A stretch of DNA of 23,380 nucleotides, taken from positions 1-23,380 of IMG/VR virus record IMGVR_UViG_3300032516_000202. One strand, 5' to 3'. This DNA comes from a virus. The notes beneath the pieces are model-generated. The model did not search any database. It was not told the DNA's origin and was given only the letters and a program-made list of their open reading frames with translations. Shown piece after piece: positions 9,139 to 15,774 of the stretch (position 1 is its first letter; every line of letters begins with the position of its first letter). The translations under genes and the position numbers were made by a program.

Positions 9139-9440
9139 TTCCTCACCTTAACTGCATCCATCTGCCGTTTCTCTTCTCGCTTCGTCTCTTGTATCAGGAA
9201 CATGAACTGCTCCATGAGCTTCTGACTCGCCCCGTCAACGCGGAGCTTCGTCCTGATAGTCGCGCCTTTCCCGAAGAACCCCTTGATCAGTTCGACGAGT
9301 GGCGGGATCTCGGTGTCGAGAACCCCATTCACTCCTTCGGTGATCCAGGGGAACCAGAAGACTTCCTTGTTCAAGATGAACTTTTGGAAGATCTCTGAGG
9401 TTTCCTCGTCTCTGAGCGTGCCGTTGCGCACGCCGATCAT
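9135..9440 (-). CDS. Tail assembly chaperone, downstream (gpT-like) frame (101 aa)
   Basis: Lies between the first chaperone frame and the tape measure, the place of the lambda T frame. It has a short beta/turn N-terminus (MIGVRNGTLRDEE), a Trp-containing segment (EVFWFPWITEG) and a charged C-terminal helix (about 72-98). The ATG overlaps the upstream stop (ATGA). Unlike most neighbouring genes, it has no GGTGA or GGAGG ahead of the start. A slippery A AAU UUA directly before the overlap and a hairpin just after it indicate that it is mainly read as a -1 frameshift extension of the upstream protein. The fusion would have 206 residues. Family identity is inferred from position and signal, not from recognisable sequence. 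Confidence 0.8.
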   Translation of the reverse strand: MIGVRNGTLRDEETSEIFQKFILNKEVFWFPWITEGVNGVLDTEIPPLVELIKGFFGKGATIRTKLRVDGASQKLMEQFMFLIQETKREEKRQMDAVKVRK

Positions 9441-9446
9441 AAATTT
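9416..9446 (-). other. Probable programmed -1 ribosomal frameshift signal
   Basis: On the coding strand the first chaperone gene ends AAG AAA AAT TTA TGA. This contains the slippery heptamer A AAT TTA (9440-9446) in the correct X XXY YYZ phase, immediately before the stop. After 6 bases (TGATCG) comes a perfect 6-bp stem, GCGTGC and GCACGC, around the loop GCAACG (9416-9433), with a possible seventh G-U pair. A -1 slip makes ATG ATC GGC the next codons, exactly the downstream reading frame. Heptamer, phase, spacer and stem all fit known -1 frameshift signals. Confidence 0.75.
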
Positions 9447-9754
9447 TTCTTCTCGGTTTCAGTGAGTCGATTCACCTCTTCAGCTGTCTTGACCAGCTTG
9501 TCATAGGACGGGGAGTCAACTTGATCGAGAGAGAGCTTCAAGCTCGGTGGGGAAACTATACTGTCTTTCACCAGGCCATCCTGGTATTGCTCTATCTTTT
9601 CATAGTCCACCGTATAGTTCATCGGATCGTTTGGATTTACCTTAGCTGGCATGACCAGGCGCTTCAGGCGCCTCATCGCCGAACACGGAATGGACTTAAC
9701 CACCACAGTGATGGTTTCTCCACTCACCAAATCCACTTGAATCTCTTTCTCCAT
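9437..9754 (-). CDS. Tail assembly chaperone, upstream (gpG-like) frame (105 aa)
   Basis: Sits between the tail tube and tape measure genes, like lambda G, whose product coats the tape measure during tail assembly. The N-terminus is a beta hairpin (EIQVDLVSGETITVVVKSIP), followed by a basic helix (SAMRRLKRLVMP) and an alpha-helical, acidic C-terminus ending in TEKKNL at the frameshift site. This beta-then-helix layout with an early conserved residue block is common in tail chaperones. I chose the ATG at 9754, which has GGAGATGAT eight bases upstream; a TTG one codon earlier is possible. Most ribosomes should stop at TGA, and a minority should shift into the next frame. Confidence 0.8.
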   Translation of the reverse strand: MEKEIQVDLVSGETITVVVKSIPCSAMRRLKRLVMPAKVNPNDPMNYTVDYEKIEQYQDGLVKDSIVSPPSLKLSLDQVDSPSYDKLVKTAEEVNRLTETEKKNL

Positions 9755-9783
9755 CAAATCATCTCCACGCCCTACTTGAGCGT

Positions 9784-10821
9784 TTAAGCTGGATACGTTA
9801 CGCTGTTGTTGTCTGTGGTCACGATTCCTGTCTCAGTCAACCCATAGAGGTGCCCGGACAGCTCCATCTTTGTGATGTCACCGACTCTCGAGGGGATGTT
9901 GACCGTGTCCCACTTTACGTTGGTCAGGTCGAAGTTGATCTTCCTCAAGTAGGTCGTTGCACCAAGATTCGAATATGTCAGGTTGAACGCTTCAATCGTT
10001 GCATCTCCCTGCGCTGCTACAGTGAACGGAGAGGCTGCGTCCCCGAGGAATTTGTTAAACCTGTTCAGAGCAGCGATGTTGTTGAATATCAACGTAGTCC
10101 TTACATCCATCACGAATGTCTTGGGCATGACTTGCTGAACAAGCCTTGAGCCCAGTCCATAGATCGACTCGAGGTTGTTGCTGATCGTTATGTCAACATC
10201 CTGCACATCAGCCACGGAACTCCCTCCAAGTGTAACTGTTCCATATTGAGGGGGTTGAACCGTATCTGTGTCGTATGTTATCGGATAAGAGGTAGTTGCA
10301 GGCGTGTAAACCTGAACGTTCTGCCCTATGATATCCAACGACACTTCAAGCGGAGCATCGAGCGTTCCCTTGAAAGTCATGCTGTTGATTTTGCACCCAG
10401 TGTACATCTCCTGCGTTCCGGTGCTGGAGCCACCATGCTGCACGAGCATGGAGAACGATCCTAGAAGGGAGTTTGGAGGAACCAATGACGTTCCAAACGT
10501 GTGAGCCTGCGCCGAATCAACTGTCGTTCTTACGTCTGTCCCGATGCCATAAGCAAGGAACCTCCCAATCTGGAAGGACCCGCTGATCGAACCAGACACT
10601 TCGAACTTGGTGGCAACATCCTGCTGCGCAAGCCTACTCCCAAGCCCGAAGCTCCTAACGAGGTTGTTCTTCATGCTCATCGAACATTCAGGAGTAAGAA
10701 GCCCAAGTGTCTTGGTCCACGTGGTTGATGTTGCCAGTGTACCGTAAGCAGCCTCATTCTGAATCCAGACCGAAGCGGTTGTCCCTGGATACACTTCCGT
10801 TATTGCTGTTTCGCCTGTCAT
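9784..10821 (-). CDS. Major tail tube protein (345 aa)
   Basis: Polymerises into the tail tube. It is nearly all beta structure, rich in Ser, Thr and Gly, and lies directly before the tail chaperones. Two halves share a motif: NNLVRSFGLGSRLAQQ near residue 60 and NNLESIYGLGSRLVQQ near 220. Each is followed by a beta strand (KFEVSGSISGSF and KTFVMDVRTTLIF). This indicates a duplicated tube fold, resembling the two-part Phage_tube_2 type of tube protein. The start is the ATG at 10821 (MTGETAITEVYP), preceded by AAGGAGGGATAAC. The longer reading from 10863 would have no such site and would overlap the previous gene. The upstream gene stops one base before. No sheath gene is present next to it, which suggests a non-contractile tail. 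Confidence 0.85.
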   Translation of the reverse strand: MTGETAITEVYPGTTASVWIQNEAAYGTLATSTTWTKTLGLLTPECSMSMKNNLVRSFGLGSRLAQQDVATKFEVSGSISGSFQIGRFLAYGIGTDVRTTVDSAQAHTFGTSLVPPNSLLGSFSMLVQHGGSSTGTQEMYTGCKINSMTFKGTLDAPLEVSLDIIGQNVQVYTPATTSYPITYDTDTVQPPQYGTVTLGGSSVADVQDVDITISNNLESIYGLGSRLVQQVMPKTFVMDVRTTLIFNNIAALNRFNKFLGDAASPFTVAAQGDATIEAFNLTYSNLGATTYLRKINFDLTNVKWDTVNIPSRVGDITKMELSGHLYGLTETGIVTTDNNSVTYPA

Positions 10822-10822
10822 G

Positions 10823-11029
10823 TTATCCCTCCTTTGTAAGAACAGGAACAATCTTGATTCCAAGCATCAGTGCGTGCTCGTAATCCTGCTCACCAATCCA
10901 CTGTTTTATTTTTGTTTCCCCACTGGGGTATATCCATCTCGAAAACTGAAGTGGAAATTTGTATTCCACTTCCTTCTGCTCTTCAACTACTTTGTCAGAA
11001 GGAACATAAACGTATTTTTCTTTTGTCAT
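10823..11029 (-). CDS. Small unidentified tail-operon protein (68 aa)
   Basis: A short charged protein, MTKEKYVYVPSDKVVEEQKE at its start, with a central aromatic segment (KFPLQFSRWIYPSGE) and an ILE/VAL-rich end (HALMLGIKIVPVL). It has no membrane segment and no Cys motif. The ATG has GAGGTGA upstream at good spacing, so translation is well supported. It lies tightly between the tail terminator and tube genes; its stop overlaps the ribosome-binding site of the tube gene. A minor tail or tail-joining role fits the position, but nothing in the sequence shows it. Confidence 0.75.
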   Translation of the reverse strand: MTKEKYVYVPSDKVVEEQKEVEYKFPLQFSRWIYPSGETKIKQWIGEQDYEHALMLGIKIVPVLTKEG

Positions 11030-11038
11030 AGCTTCACC

Positions 11039-11500
11039 TCAAGCTGTCTGCATCCACAGACCTCCTACATTAATCGTCCTGTAATATCTGTTGTTCGACG
11101 AGTTGAACAGCGTCTCTGTTCCCCCCGTGATCTTTAACTGACAGAAATATCCATTAGAATTCACTGTTGACTTCCCACCAAAACTGTCGGTGATGGTCAC
11201 AGTTGTCTGCCTGTAGTTCCTGTTGTTCGCTATGGTATCCTCGACCTGTTCCGCAACACGATCGACCATAATCGGGTTCTCATCCCAGATGGCTAATCGA
11301 AACATGATGTTCTTCCAAACTGGGATGCCTGCTCCGAGGCCAGCGAAGGTCTCTCCGGGAGTGATGCAGTGAACTGAGATGCGGGGATACTTGGCGTCTT
11401 CCCTCAAACCTGGGGGATAAACGCGATTTTGAACAAGGGTGACATTGTCCCGGAGTAACTTATTGATGAGAAATGATGTGTTCCTGATACTTCCAGTCAC
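11039..11500 (-). CDS. Tail terminator / tail completion protein (153 aa)
   Basis: First gene behind promoter C. The N-terminus (FLINKLLRDNVTLVQNRVYP) followed by a segment ending in YPRISVHC resembles tail completion proteins of the DUF3168/lambda gpU type: a helix, a loop containing a pressure-point Pro, then strands of an alpha/beta fold. These cap the finished tube at the head end. The remainder alternates strands and one helix (VDRVAEQVEDTIANN), which agrees. The start is GTG with GGGTGAT seven bases upstream, and no alternative ATG exists nearby. It precedes the tube gene, as in many long-tailed phages. The assignment depends on weak sequence resemblance plus order. Confidence 0.72.
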   Translation of the reverse strand: MTGSIRNTSFLINKLLRDNVTLVQNRVYPPGLREDAKYPRISVHCITPGETFAGLGAGIPVWKNIMFRLAIWDENPIMVDRVAEQVEDTIANNRNYRQTTVTITDSFGGKSTVNSNGYFCQLKITGGTETLFNSSNNRYYRTINVGGLWMQTA

Positions 11501-11520
11501 GATATCACCCTACTTGGGCT

Positions 11521-11560
11521 ATCTACTCCAAATTGTTTTCTACTATTTAAAGGTTCCTAT
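11521..11560 (-). promoter_or_regulatory. Promoter C (tail operon), archaeal TATA type
   Basis: On the coding strand this reads ATAGGAACC, then the TATA box TTTAAATA (11544-11551), then GTAGAAAACAATTTGGAGTA. Counting about 31 bases from the first T of the box puts the transcript start near 11520, about 20 bases before the GTG of the tail terminator gene. All 40 bp are identical to promoter B. The upstream edge coincides with the TAG stop of the previous gene. Confidence 0.85.
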
Positions 11561-12060
11561 CCACGCGTGAACATATCTGCAAAGATTCCCTTGATTTTCT
11601 CGCCATGTTGCCCTTCAGCATAGAGTGCTGCAGTAGGCTCCATGTATTTGTGAGCCTGGACTTCGATTGGCTTGTCCGGCATGGGTTTACCCTTCTTTTC
11701 TGAGTACCAGCGCTTCAATGTAGGCGATGGTTGCGCGGTTCCACCAGTTGAGAGAAATACAGCATAGGAAACCGTGGGAGAAATCTCAAATCCTAGATCT
11801 CCAGTGTTCTTAATCCCCAAGCTATTCAACAACGATCCTTCCCAAACAGGCAACATTCCCAGGGATACAGCAGCACTTTTTGACATTGACTCGAGAGACA
11901 CGGGATTAAAATTAGGAACTGCTGGCCCCTCGTATATAGTATAGACTGCACGATCTTTGAGATCAGCCATAATCTCTTCAGTCACGGCACTCAGGGCTTT
12001 GTCTGTGAGTGCTTTGAGTTTTCCTTCGTCTATCGTGACAGAAGTTATTTCAATCTTCAT
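11557..12060 (-). CDS. HK97 gp10-like head closure / minor tail protein (167 aa)
   Basis: Expected to join head and tail. A helical N-terminus (KLKALTDKALSAVTEEIMAD) is followed by ISPTVSYAVFLSTGG, then a basic segment (TLKRWYSEKKG) and KYMEPTAALYAE. The pattern of a Tyr-Ala strand followed by a Thr-Gly turn, and a late motif ending in PA with a terminal helix, is typical of the HK97-gp10-like family. The length fits. The ATG overlaps the upstream stop (ATGA) and has GGTGAAGGT before it, so it is translationally coupled to the adaptor gene. Its stop codon lies at the edge of promoter C, making it the last gene of the head unit. Confidence 0.75.
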   Translation of the reverse strand: MKIEITSVTIDEGKLKALTDKALSAVTEEIMADLKDRAVYTIYEGPAVPNFNPVSLESMSKSAAVSLGMLPVWEGSLLNSLGIKNTGDLGFEISPTVSYAVFLSTGGTAQPSPTLKRWYSEKKGKPMPDKPIEVQAHKYMEPTAALYAEGQHGEKIKGIFADMFTRG

Positions 12061-13190
12061 ATTACCTTCACCGAGAGTTTTCTTCCAACAGCTTCGTAGA
12101 TCTCTTTGACGTCTTCCTTCAGCGCATTTATATGCCTGGTCGGAACATCAAGAGAAGCATTAGGCATTCCAAGAAGCCGGGACCTAAGAACCTCGATGGC
12201 GGTGAGCTTTACACTGAGTTCCTCGATTAGTTTCGGGACATCCGTGTAGCCATAAGTGTAAGTGACTGAAACGTTCTGCACTCCCTTCGTGAAAAGCAAC
12301 CCACTGTCCACGTGCAGGTAGATGATGCCTTCTTCTGTGAGGATATCATAGTCTGCAGCATCTACAGCAGTTCCGCCAACGGAGAAAGCCGAAACAGCAA
12401 CAATAGGAAAGTTCTTGAGAAGCAGGGTTCTTTCATCAATAAACTCTGCGTCCACAGGCTTGAAGTCGCTAGCGAGGTTGGAGAAGTCCTGGGCTTCGTA
12501 GGAAAACCAGTTGACGGTGTTCCAGGAGTTCCCGTTGTAAACCTGAGTGACGGATGCTACCCCATAGAATGTGCGTCCGAGCATCTGGTCTATGTGCGCT
12601 TGGCTTCTCTGGAGATAATCAGAAACCAGGCGTGAAGAATAGTCCGACCACCAATAATCTGCGGTCACTGCTTGGGCGAGTGTCGGTATTGAAGCGGTTA
12701 CGAATGTAATTCTGCCAAATTCGCTGTCGAATGAATAGTCATCATTGACCACCTTCAGGGCCCCGGCAACATAGACTTTTAGCGTCCCTTCCACTATTTT
12801 CTTGTTGGCTAGGTCGAAAATCGCAAGAGAGCCAGTTCCAGTTCCAACTGCTTCTGAATATTGTTCGTTATACCAGTTCATGTATTCATAAACCTTTTTC
12901 ACCGTCGCATAGGTTCCGATGGTTGAGGTCTGAACTGCACTGGATTTTGCTGATTCTGCTGCGTTGATGCTGTCATAATTGGAGATTTTGTACCACGCAG
13001 TTGAACTTCCAGTCAGGTCGTAGTAAAGGTAATCCTGCAGGTTGACGGTCCCAAGCGCAGTTCCATACGACGCTCCGGCTGTGGTTGCAGTGTAGACTTT
13101 CACTTGGTCATATTGAGTGGCTTCAGTAAGAGGATCCCAGCGAATTGAATTCCCGCCACCCATGTATTTGACCGAGGTTATTTTTGGCAT
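12057..13190 (-). CDS. Head-tail adaptor with N-terminal FN3-like domain (377 aa)
   Basis: Residues 1-90 look like a fibronectin type III domain: ITSVKYMGGGNSIRWDP, ATQYDQVKVYTA, LYYDLTGSSTAWYKIS and AESAKSSAVQTS follow the FN3 strand pattern. A segment at about 130-182 (YVAGALKVVNDDYSFDSEFG) is a separate beta module. The C-terminal half (VSVTYTYGYTDVPKLIEELS, then LTAIEVLRSRLL) matches the end of gp6/gp15-like head-tail connectors, in which a strand with a YG turn leads into a long helix. The family is usually about 100-200 residues, so this protein carries extra domains that probably point away from the neck. The ATG has GTGAGGT upstream. It is coupled to the gp10-like gene by a 4-base overlap. 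Confidence 0.75.
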   Translation of the reverse strand: MPKITSVKYMGGGNSIRWDPLTEATQYDQVKVYTATTAGASYGTALGTVNLQDYLYYDLTGSSTAWYKISNYDSINAAESAKSSAVQTSTIGTYATVKKVYEYMNWYNEQYSEAVGTGTGSLAIFDLANKKIVEGTLKVYVAGALKVVNDDYSFDSEFGRITFVTASIPTLAQAVTADYWWSDYSSRLVSDYLQRSQAHIDQMLGRTFYGVASVTQVYNGNSWNTVNWFSYEAQDFSNLASDFKPVDAEFIDERTLLLKNFPIVAVSAFSVGGTAVDAADYDILTEEGIIYLHVDSGLLFTKGVQNVSVTYTYGYTDVPKLIEELSVKLTAIEVLRSRLLGMPNASLDVPTRHINALKEDVKEIYEAVGRKLSVKVI

Positions 13191-13199
13191 TGGAAGACC

Positions 13200-13568
13200 T
13201 CACAACGATTCCCAGAATACCGAAACTTTGTGGGCTACTGCATTACCTCCACTCGCAATCGTTATTGTAAGTGGTGAATTCACGACGAAATAATCATAGA
13301 GGTTGTCACCAGCAGAAGCTGCTGTTCCGTTGCTCGCACAGACTACCGCACGCGGATAAGCGATAGTAGAAGCTGTGAGCGCCTTGGTGTAGATTGTTTC
13401 GTTTACTGCCTGGTTTGATGCTTTGGTAGCAAGAGTCACTGTTCCATTTCCAACCTTCAGCCACACGAGCTTCAAAATCTTCCCGTTAACTATGAGTGGA
13501 GTGTCACCAGTGGCATCCCCATCTGAATTTGTAGTAAGCGTTGTCGTATATGATTGCACTCCTGACAT
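13200..13568 (-). CDS. Small beta-rich virion protein, paralogue of next upstream gene (122 aa)
   Basis: Family not recognised. The sequence is Thr/Ala/Gly-rich beta structure: SYTTTLTTNSDGD, GNGTVTLATKAS, SPLTITIASGGN and KVSVFWESL. It is clearly related to the adjacent 132-residue protein: both start MSGV, both contain ETIY-K, YPR-VVC, GTAA-AGD-LYD and end VFWE. A tandem duplication is the simplest origin. GGAGGTG six bases before the ATG gives strong translation. Position between capsid and neck genes suggests a head decoration or head-fibre protein; this is inference. Confidence 0.8.
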   Translation of the reverse strand: MSGVQSYTTTLTTNSDGDATGDTPLIVNGKILKLVWLKVGNGTVTLATKASNQAVNETIYTKALTASTIAYPRAVVCASNGTAASAGDNLYDYFVVNSPLTITIASGGNAVAHKVSVFWESL

Positions 13569-13580
13569 TCATTCCACCTC

Positions 13581-13979
13581 CTAATCATCTGCTTCCCAAA
13601 AGATAACTGCTGACACTGCGTTTGTGAGTGCGTCGCTTTGGGCCAACGCTATATTGACTATTCCGCAACATGCGAAACAATCGTAAAGGTCATCGCCTGC
13701 CCCTGCTGCAGTCCCTGTGCTTCCGCAAACCACTACGCGTGGGTAGACTACAACATCAGTCGCTGTATTTGCTTTCGCGTAGATTGTCTCTGCGACTCCG
13801 CCGTTTGTTCCAGCAGTAATCGTAATTGTAATATCAGTCGTATTGGGAGCGTCTGCATGATAGTTCAAGGCAATCTTAGTGATTCTTCCATTGATGACTA
13901 TGCTGTCTGTGTTCCCAGCAGCTGAAGCAGCTACGCCAGTAGTAGTAACGTCAACTTTTGTACTCCTTACTCCTGACAT
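13581..13979 (-). CDS. Small beta-rich virion protein, paralogue of next downstream gene (132 aa)
   Basis: Same family as the 122-residue neighbour: MSGVRS start, IVINGRITKI, TDITITITAGTNGG, AETIYAKANTATDVVVYPR, then VVVCGSTGTAAGAGDDLYD and a final VIFWEADD. It has three cysteines in LYDCFACCG where the neighbour has LYDYFVVNS, so the copies have diverged. GGAGGTG precedes the ATG. It is the first gene beyond the hairpin/poly-T terminator, so it may be made at lower level than the capsid genes. A decoration role is inferred only from size, fold type and position. Confidence 0.8.
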   Translation of the reverse strand: MSGVRSTKVDVTTTGVAASAAGNTDSIVINGRITKIALNYHADAPNTTDITITITAGTNGGVAETIYAKANTATDVVVYPRVVVCGSTGTAAGAGDDLYDCFACCGIVNIALAQSDALTNAVSAVIFWEADD

Positions 13980-13997
13980 GCTCGCACCTCCTTACTG

Positions 13998-14036
13998 AAA
14001 ATAAAAAAAATAAAAAGGGTAGGGGCTTGCGCCCCC
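13998..14036 (-). terminator. Hairpin plus poly-T transcription terminator
   Basis: On the coding strand, 8 bases after the stop of the last 92-residue gene, GGGGC and GCCCC pair around a GCAA tetraloop (14022-14035), with a possible sixth G-U pair. TACCC and the tract TTTTTATTTTTTTTATTTT (13998-14016) follow. T-rich tracts are the main intrinsic termination signal in archaea. No promoter is evident before the next gene, so readthrough is probably partial and lowers expression of the neck genes relative to the capsid. Confidence 0.72.
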
Positions 14037-14043
14037 GGTATCT

Positions 14044-14322
14044 TCATCGAGTCCCGATCACCAGGCACGACACAACTCCGGTCGTAGTTCCACCAAAGGT
14101 TATGGTCCCTGCACTGAATGTGGAGGGGTTCATGGCGCCGTTGGCGTCCCTTATCGCAAGCACGAACAGCACTGATCCAAGACAATGATCTTTGTAGAGC
14201 GTTGCCGTTGAAAGAGTGATGTAGTCGCTTGACGCCGTAACCAATGCTTTCACTACAAGTGCTTTCACTCCCAATTCTGGGATGAGACCCCGAAGAGTCG
14301 CTGCCGTTACTTCTGCAGTCAT
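14044..14322 (-). CDS. Small capsid-operon protein, tandem paralogue 2 (92 aa)
   Basis: Close relative of the adjacent upstream gene: both have EVTA, PELGVKA, VVKALV, SDYITLSTATLYK, CLGSVLF, AGTITFGGTTTG/AATITLTGSTTG and end VVSCLVIGTR or AVSCLVIGTR. A 23-bp DNA block (14207-14229) is identical in the two genes. The protein is a compact beta structure without charged helices. GGTGAT precedes the ATG. Following the major capsid gene, it is best explained as a capsid decoration (cement) protein. It lies just before the terminator, so it should be strongly expressed. Function is inferred from position. Confidence 0.82.
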   Translation of the reverse strand: MTAEVTAATLRGLIPELGVKALVVKALVTASSDYITLSTATLYKDHCLGSVLFVLAIRDANGAMNPSTFSAGTITFGGTTTGVVSCLVIGTR

Positions 14323-14327
14323 TCAAA

Positions 14328-14606
14328 TCACCGCGTCCCTATCACGAGACACGACACTGCTCCGGTGGTCGAACCTGTGAGAGTTATCGTTGCTGCGGTG
14401 AACGTTGATGCGTTCAAAGATCCGTCGGTGTCCCTCAAGGCGACTGCAAACAGCACAGATCCAAGGCAATTCCCCTTATAGAGAGTTGCTGTTGAAAGAG
14501 TGATGTAGTCGCTCTGGGTGTTGACGAGCGCTTTCACAACTATGGCTTTCACCCCTAATTCAGGGGCGAGGCCATAGTTGGTTACTGCTGTTACTTCAGC
14601 TACCAT
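14328..14606 (-). CDS. Small capsid-operon protein, tandem paralogue 1 (92 aa)
   Basis: First gene after the major capsid gene, with AAGGAGG upstream of the ATG. Begins MVAEVTAVTNYGLAPELG. It is the same length as its downstream paralogue and aligns with it without gaps, with most differences conservative. The 80-residue protein behind promoter B has a similar tail (SGDYLDVPFGT, then FYLLVIGR) and is probably a more distant third member. Genes in this place in HK97/lambda-like viruses often encode trimeric capsid decoration proteins, lambda gpD being the classic case; this one is not recognisably gpD. Confidence 0.82.
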   Translation of the reverse strand: MVAEVTAVTNYGLAPELGVKAIVVKALVNTQSDYITLSTATLYKGNCLGSVLFAVALRDTDGSLNASTFTAATITLTGSTTGAVSCLVIGTR

Positions 14607-14620
14607 TTACATCAGCCTCC

Positions 14621-15769
14621 TTATGCTAGACCTGTCGCCTTGCTGTTGAACATCTGCGCGGTGCAGATGAAGGTCTCGTACATCTTCAACATGAACTTGT
14701 AGGCATCGGTTGTCTTGGCGAGTTCCTCGTAGGTGACATCCTGCAGCACTCTTGTCTGCCAGGTGCTCATGTCCAAGCAGAGAACGTTTCTCGCCGACGC
14801 GTAGTCGTAGGAGAACTTGCTCGGAATTATTGGCATCCCTTCAAACTCGAGTGTCTTCATTCCCCAAGCTATCGAGAAGTTTGTGTTTATATACCTCTGA
14901 TAGTCCTGTAGGAGGGATTTTATGTCATCCATGGTCTTGAAGTCCGTCACCATCAGGTTTGGATCACCCTGCCCTAGGGTTGTGCTTGCGTTGGCGGTCC
15001 TTGCCTTCCTGACAAGCTGCCTGAGCTCGGAGATCGAGATTGATGCAGCAGACATCGTATCAGCGTTTGTGGTGATTGTGTCCGTCATCCCGACTGGCTC
15101 ATCAGCTGCAGCGTAGGATGCACTTCCGTAGGTCGGAGGGGTGCTTCCACCTGTCCTCGCAGCTGCGGTCCCGTTCAGGAGTGAATCTTCCTCGATATAT
15201 CTCATCGAGATGGTCTTGTTCCTGACTTCAAGGTTAAGCGCGTCTATGTACTGGTTGCTGAGATATTGTCTGCTTGCAGCAAGGTATGGCCCAGTCACGT
15301 TGCCCACCTGGTAACAGTACTTTATCGCCGTACTGGACCGAGTGAAGGTATCGTTTTCTGCAGCAAGAGAAGGATTCTCATTTCTCCAGCCAACTACACC
15401 ACGTGCACTCAGATAGTTGAACTCGGCAGTCCTGCCGTAGTTGGTCAAACGGGGCATAAGCTCCACGAGAGGAGTTAGCCTTCTGGTCTGATCGACTATC
15501 GTCGGGTCGACGTAGATGGGTATGAGCGAAAGGTCTGTGGTTCCAGACGACAAACTCGCTATACCGAAAGTGGTCTTGCTAAGGTCGACGCCAGCAAGCT
15601 TTCCGAATGCTTCTCTCAACTCAGGTCTGCCATCAAAGCCAGTCATGGCATCGACGTAGCAAGCCTGCTTCGGGAGAACCATGTTGTCCTCGAAGTTGCG
15701 TGCAACAAACCTGAGTGCCGTGAGAGTCTTCTGCATATCTGGTATTGAATCCTTTTTCAAATCTTCCAT
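14621..15769 (-). CDS. Major capsid protein, HK97 fold (382 aa)
   Basis: Forms the icosahedral shell. Length and place after the protease are standard. An N-terminal helical region (about 1-60) could be the delta/scaffold domain removed by the protease. The shell domain begins around GIASLSSGTTDLSLIPIYVD, and VDQTRRLTPLVELMPRLTNYGRTAEFNY and QVGNVTGPYLAASRQ are typical N-arm/E-loop and spine-helix features. The C-terminal part (LMVTDFKTMDDIKSLL, then EGMPIIPSKFSYD) matches the P/A-domain pattern in which a receptor loop, helix and strand precede a late Pro turn. I chose the ATG at 15769 because GAGGTGA lies six bases before it; the GTG at 15778 is part of that site. No obvious cleavage site could be fixed by eye. 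Confidence 0.88.
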   Translation of the reverse strand: MEDLKKDSIPDMQKTLTALRFVARNFEDNMVLPKQACYVDAMTGFDGRPELREAFGKLAGVDLSKTTFGIASLSSGTTDLSLIPIYVDPTIVDQTRRLTPLVELMPRLTNYGRTAEFNYLSARGVVGWRNENPSLAAENDTFTRSSTAIKYCYQVGNVTGPYLAASRQYLSNQYIDALNLEVRNKTISMRYIEEDSLLNGTAAARTGGSTPPTYGSASYAAADEPVGMTDTITTNADTMSAASISISELRQLVRKARTANASTTLGQGDPNLMVTDFKTMDDIKSLLQDYQRYINTNFSIAWGMKTLEFEGMPIIPSKFSYDYASARNVLCLDMSTWQTRVLQDVTYEELAKTTDAYKFMLKMYETFICTAQMFNSKATGLA

Positions 15770-15774
15770 TGATT

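Noticed and set aside
13980-14020. T-rich tract before the 132-residue gene as a fourth promoter
   Set aside because: It does not match the TTTAAATA boxes, lacks the shared GTAGAAAACAATTT segment and follows a hairpin directly, which fits a terminator better.
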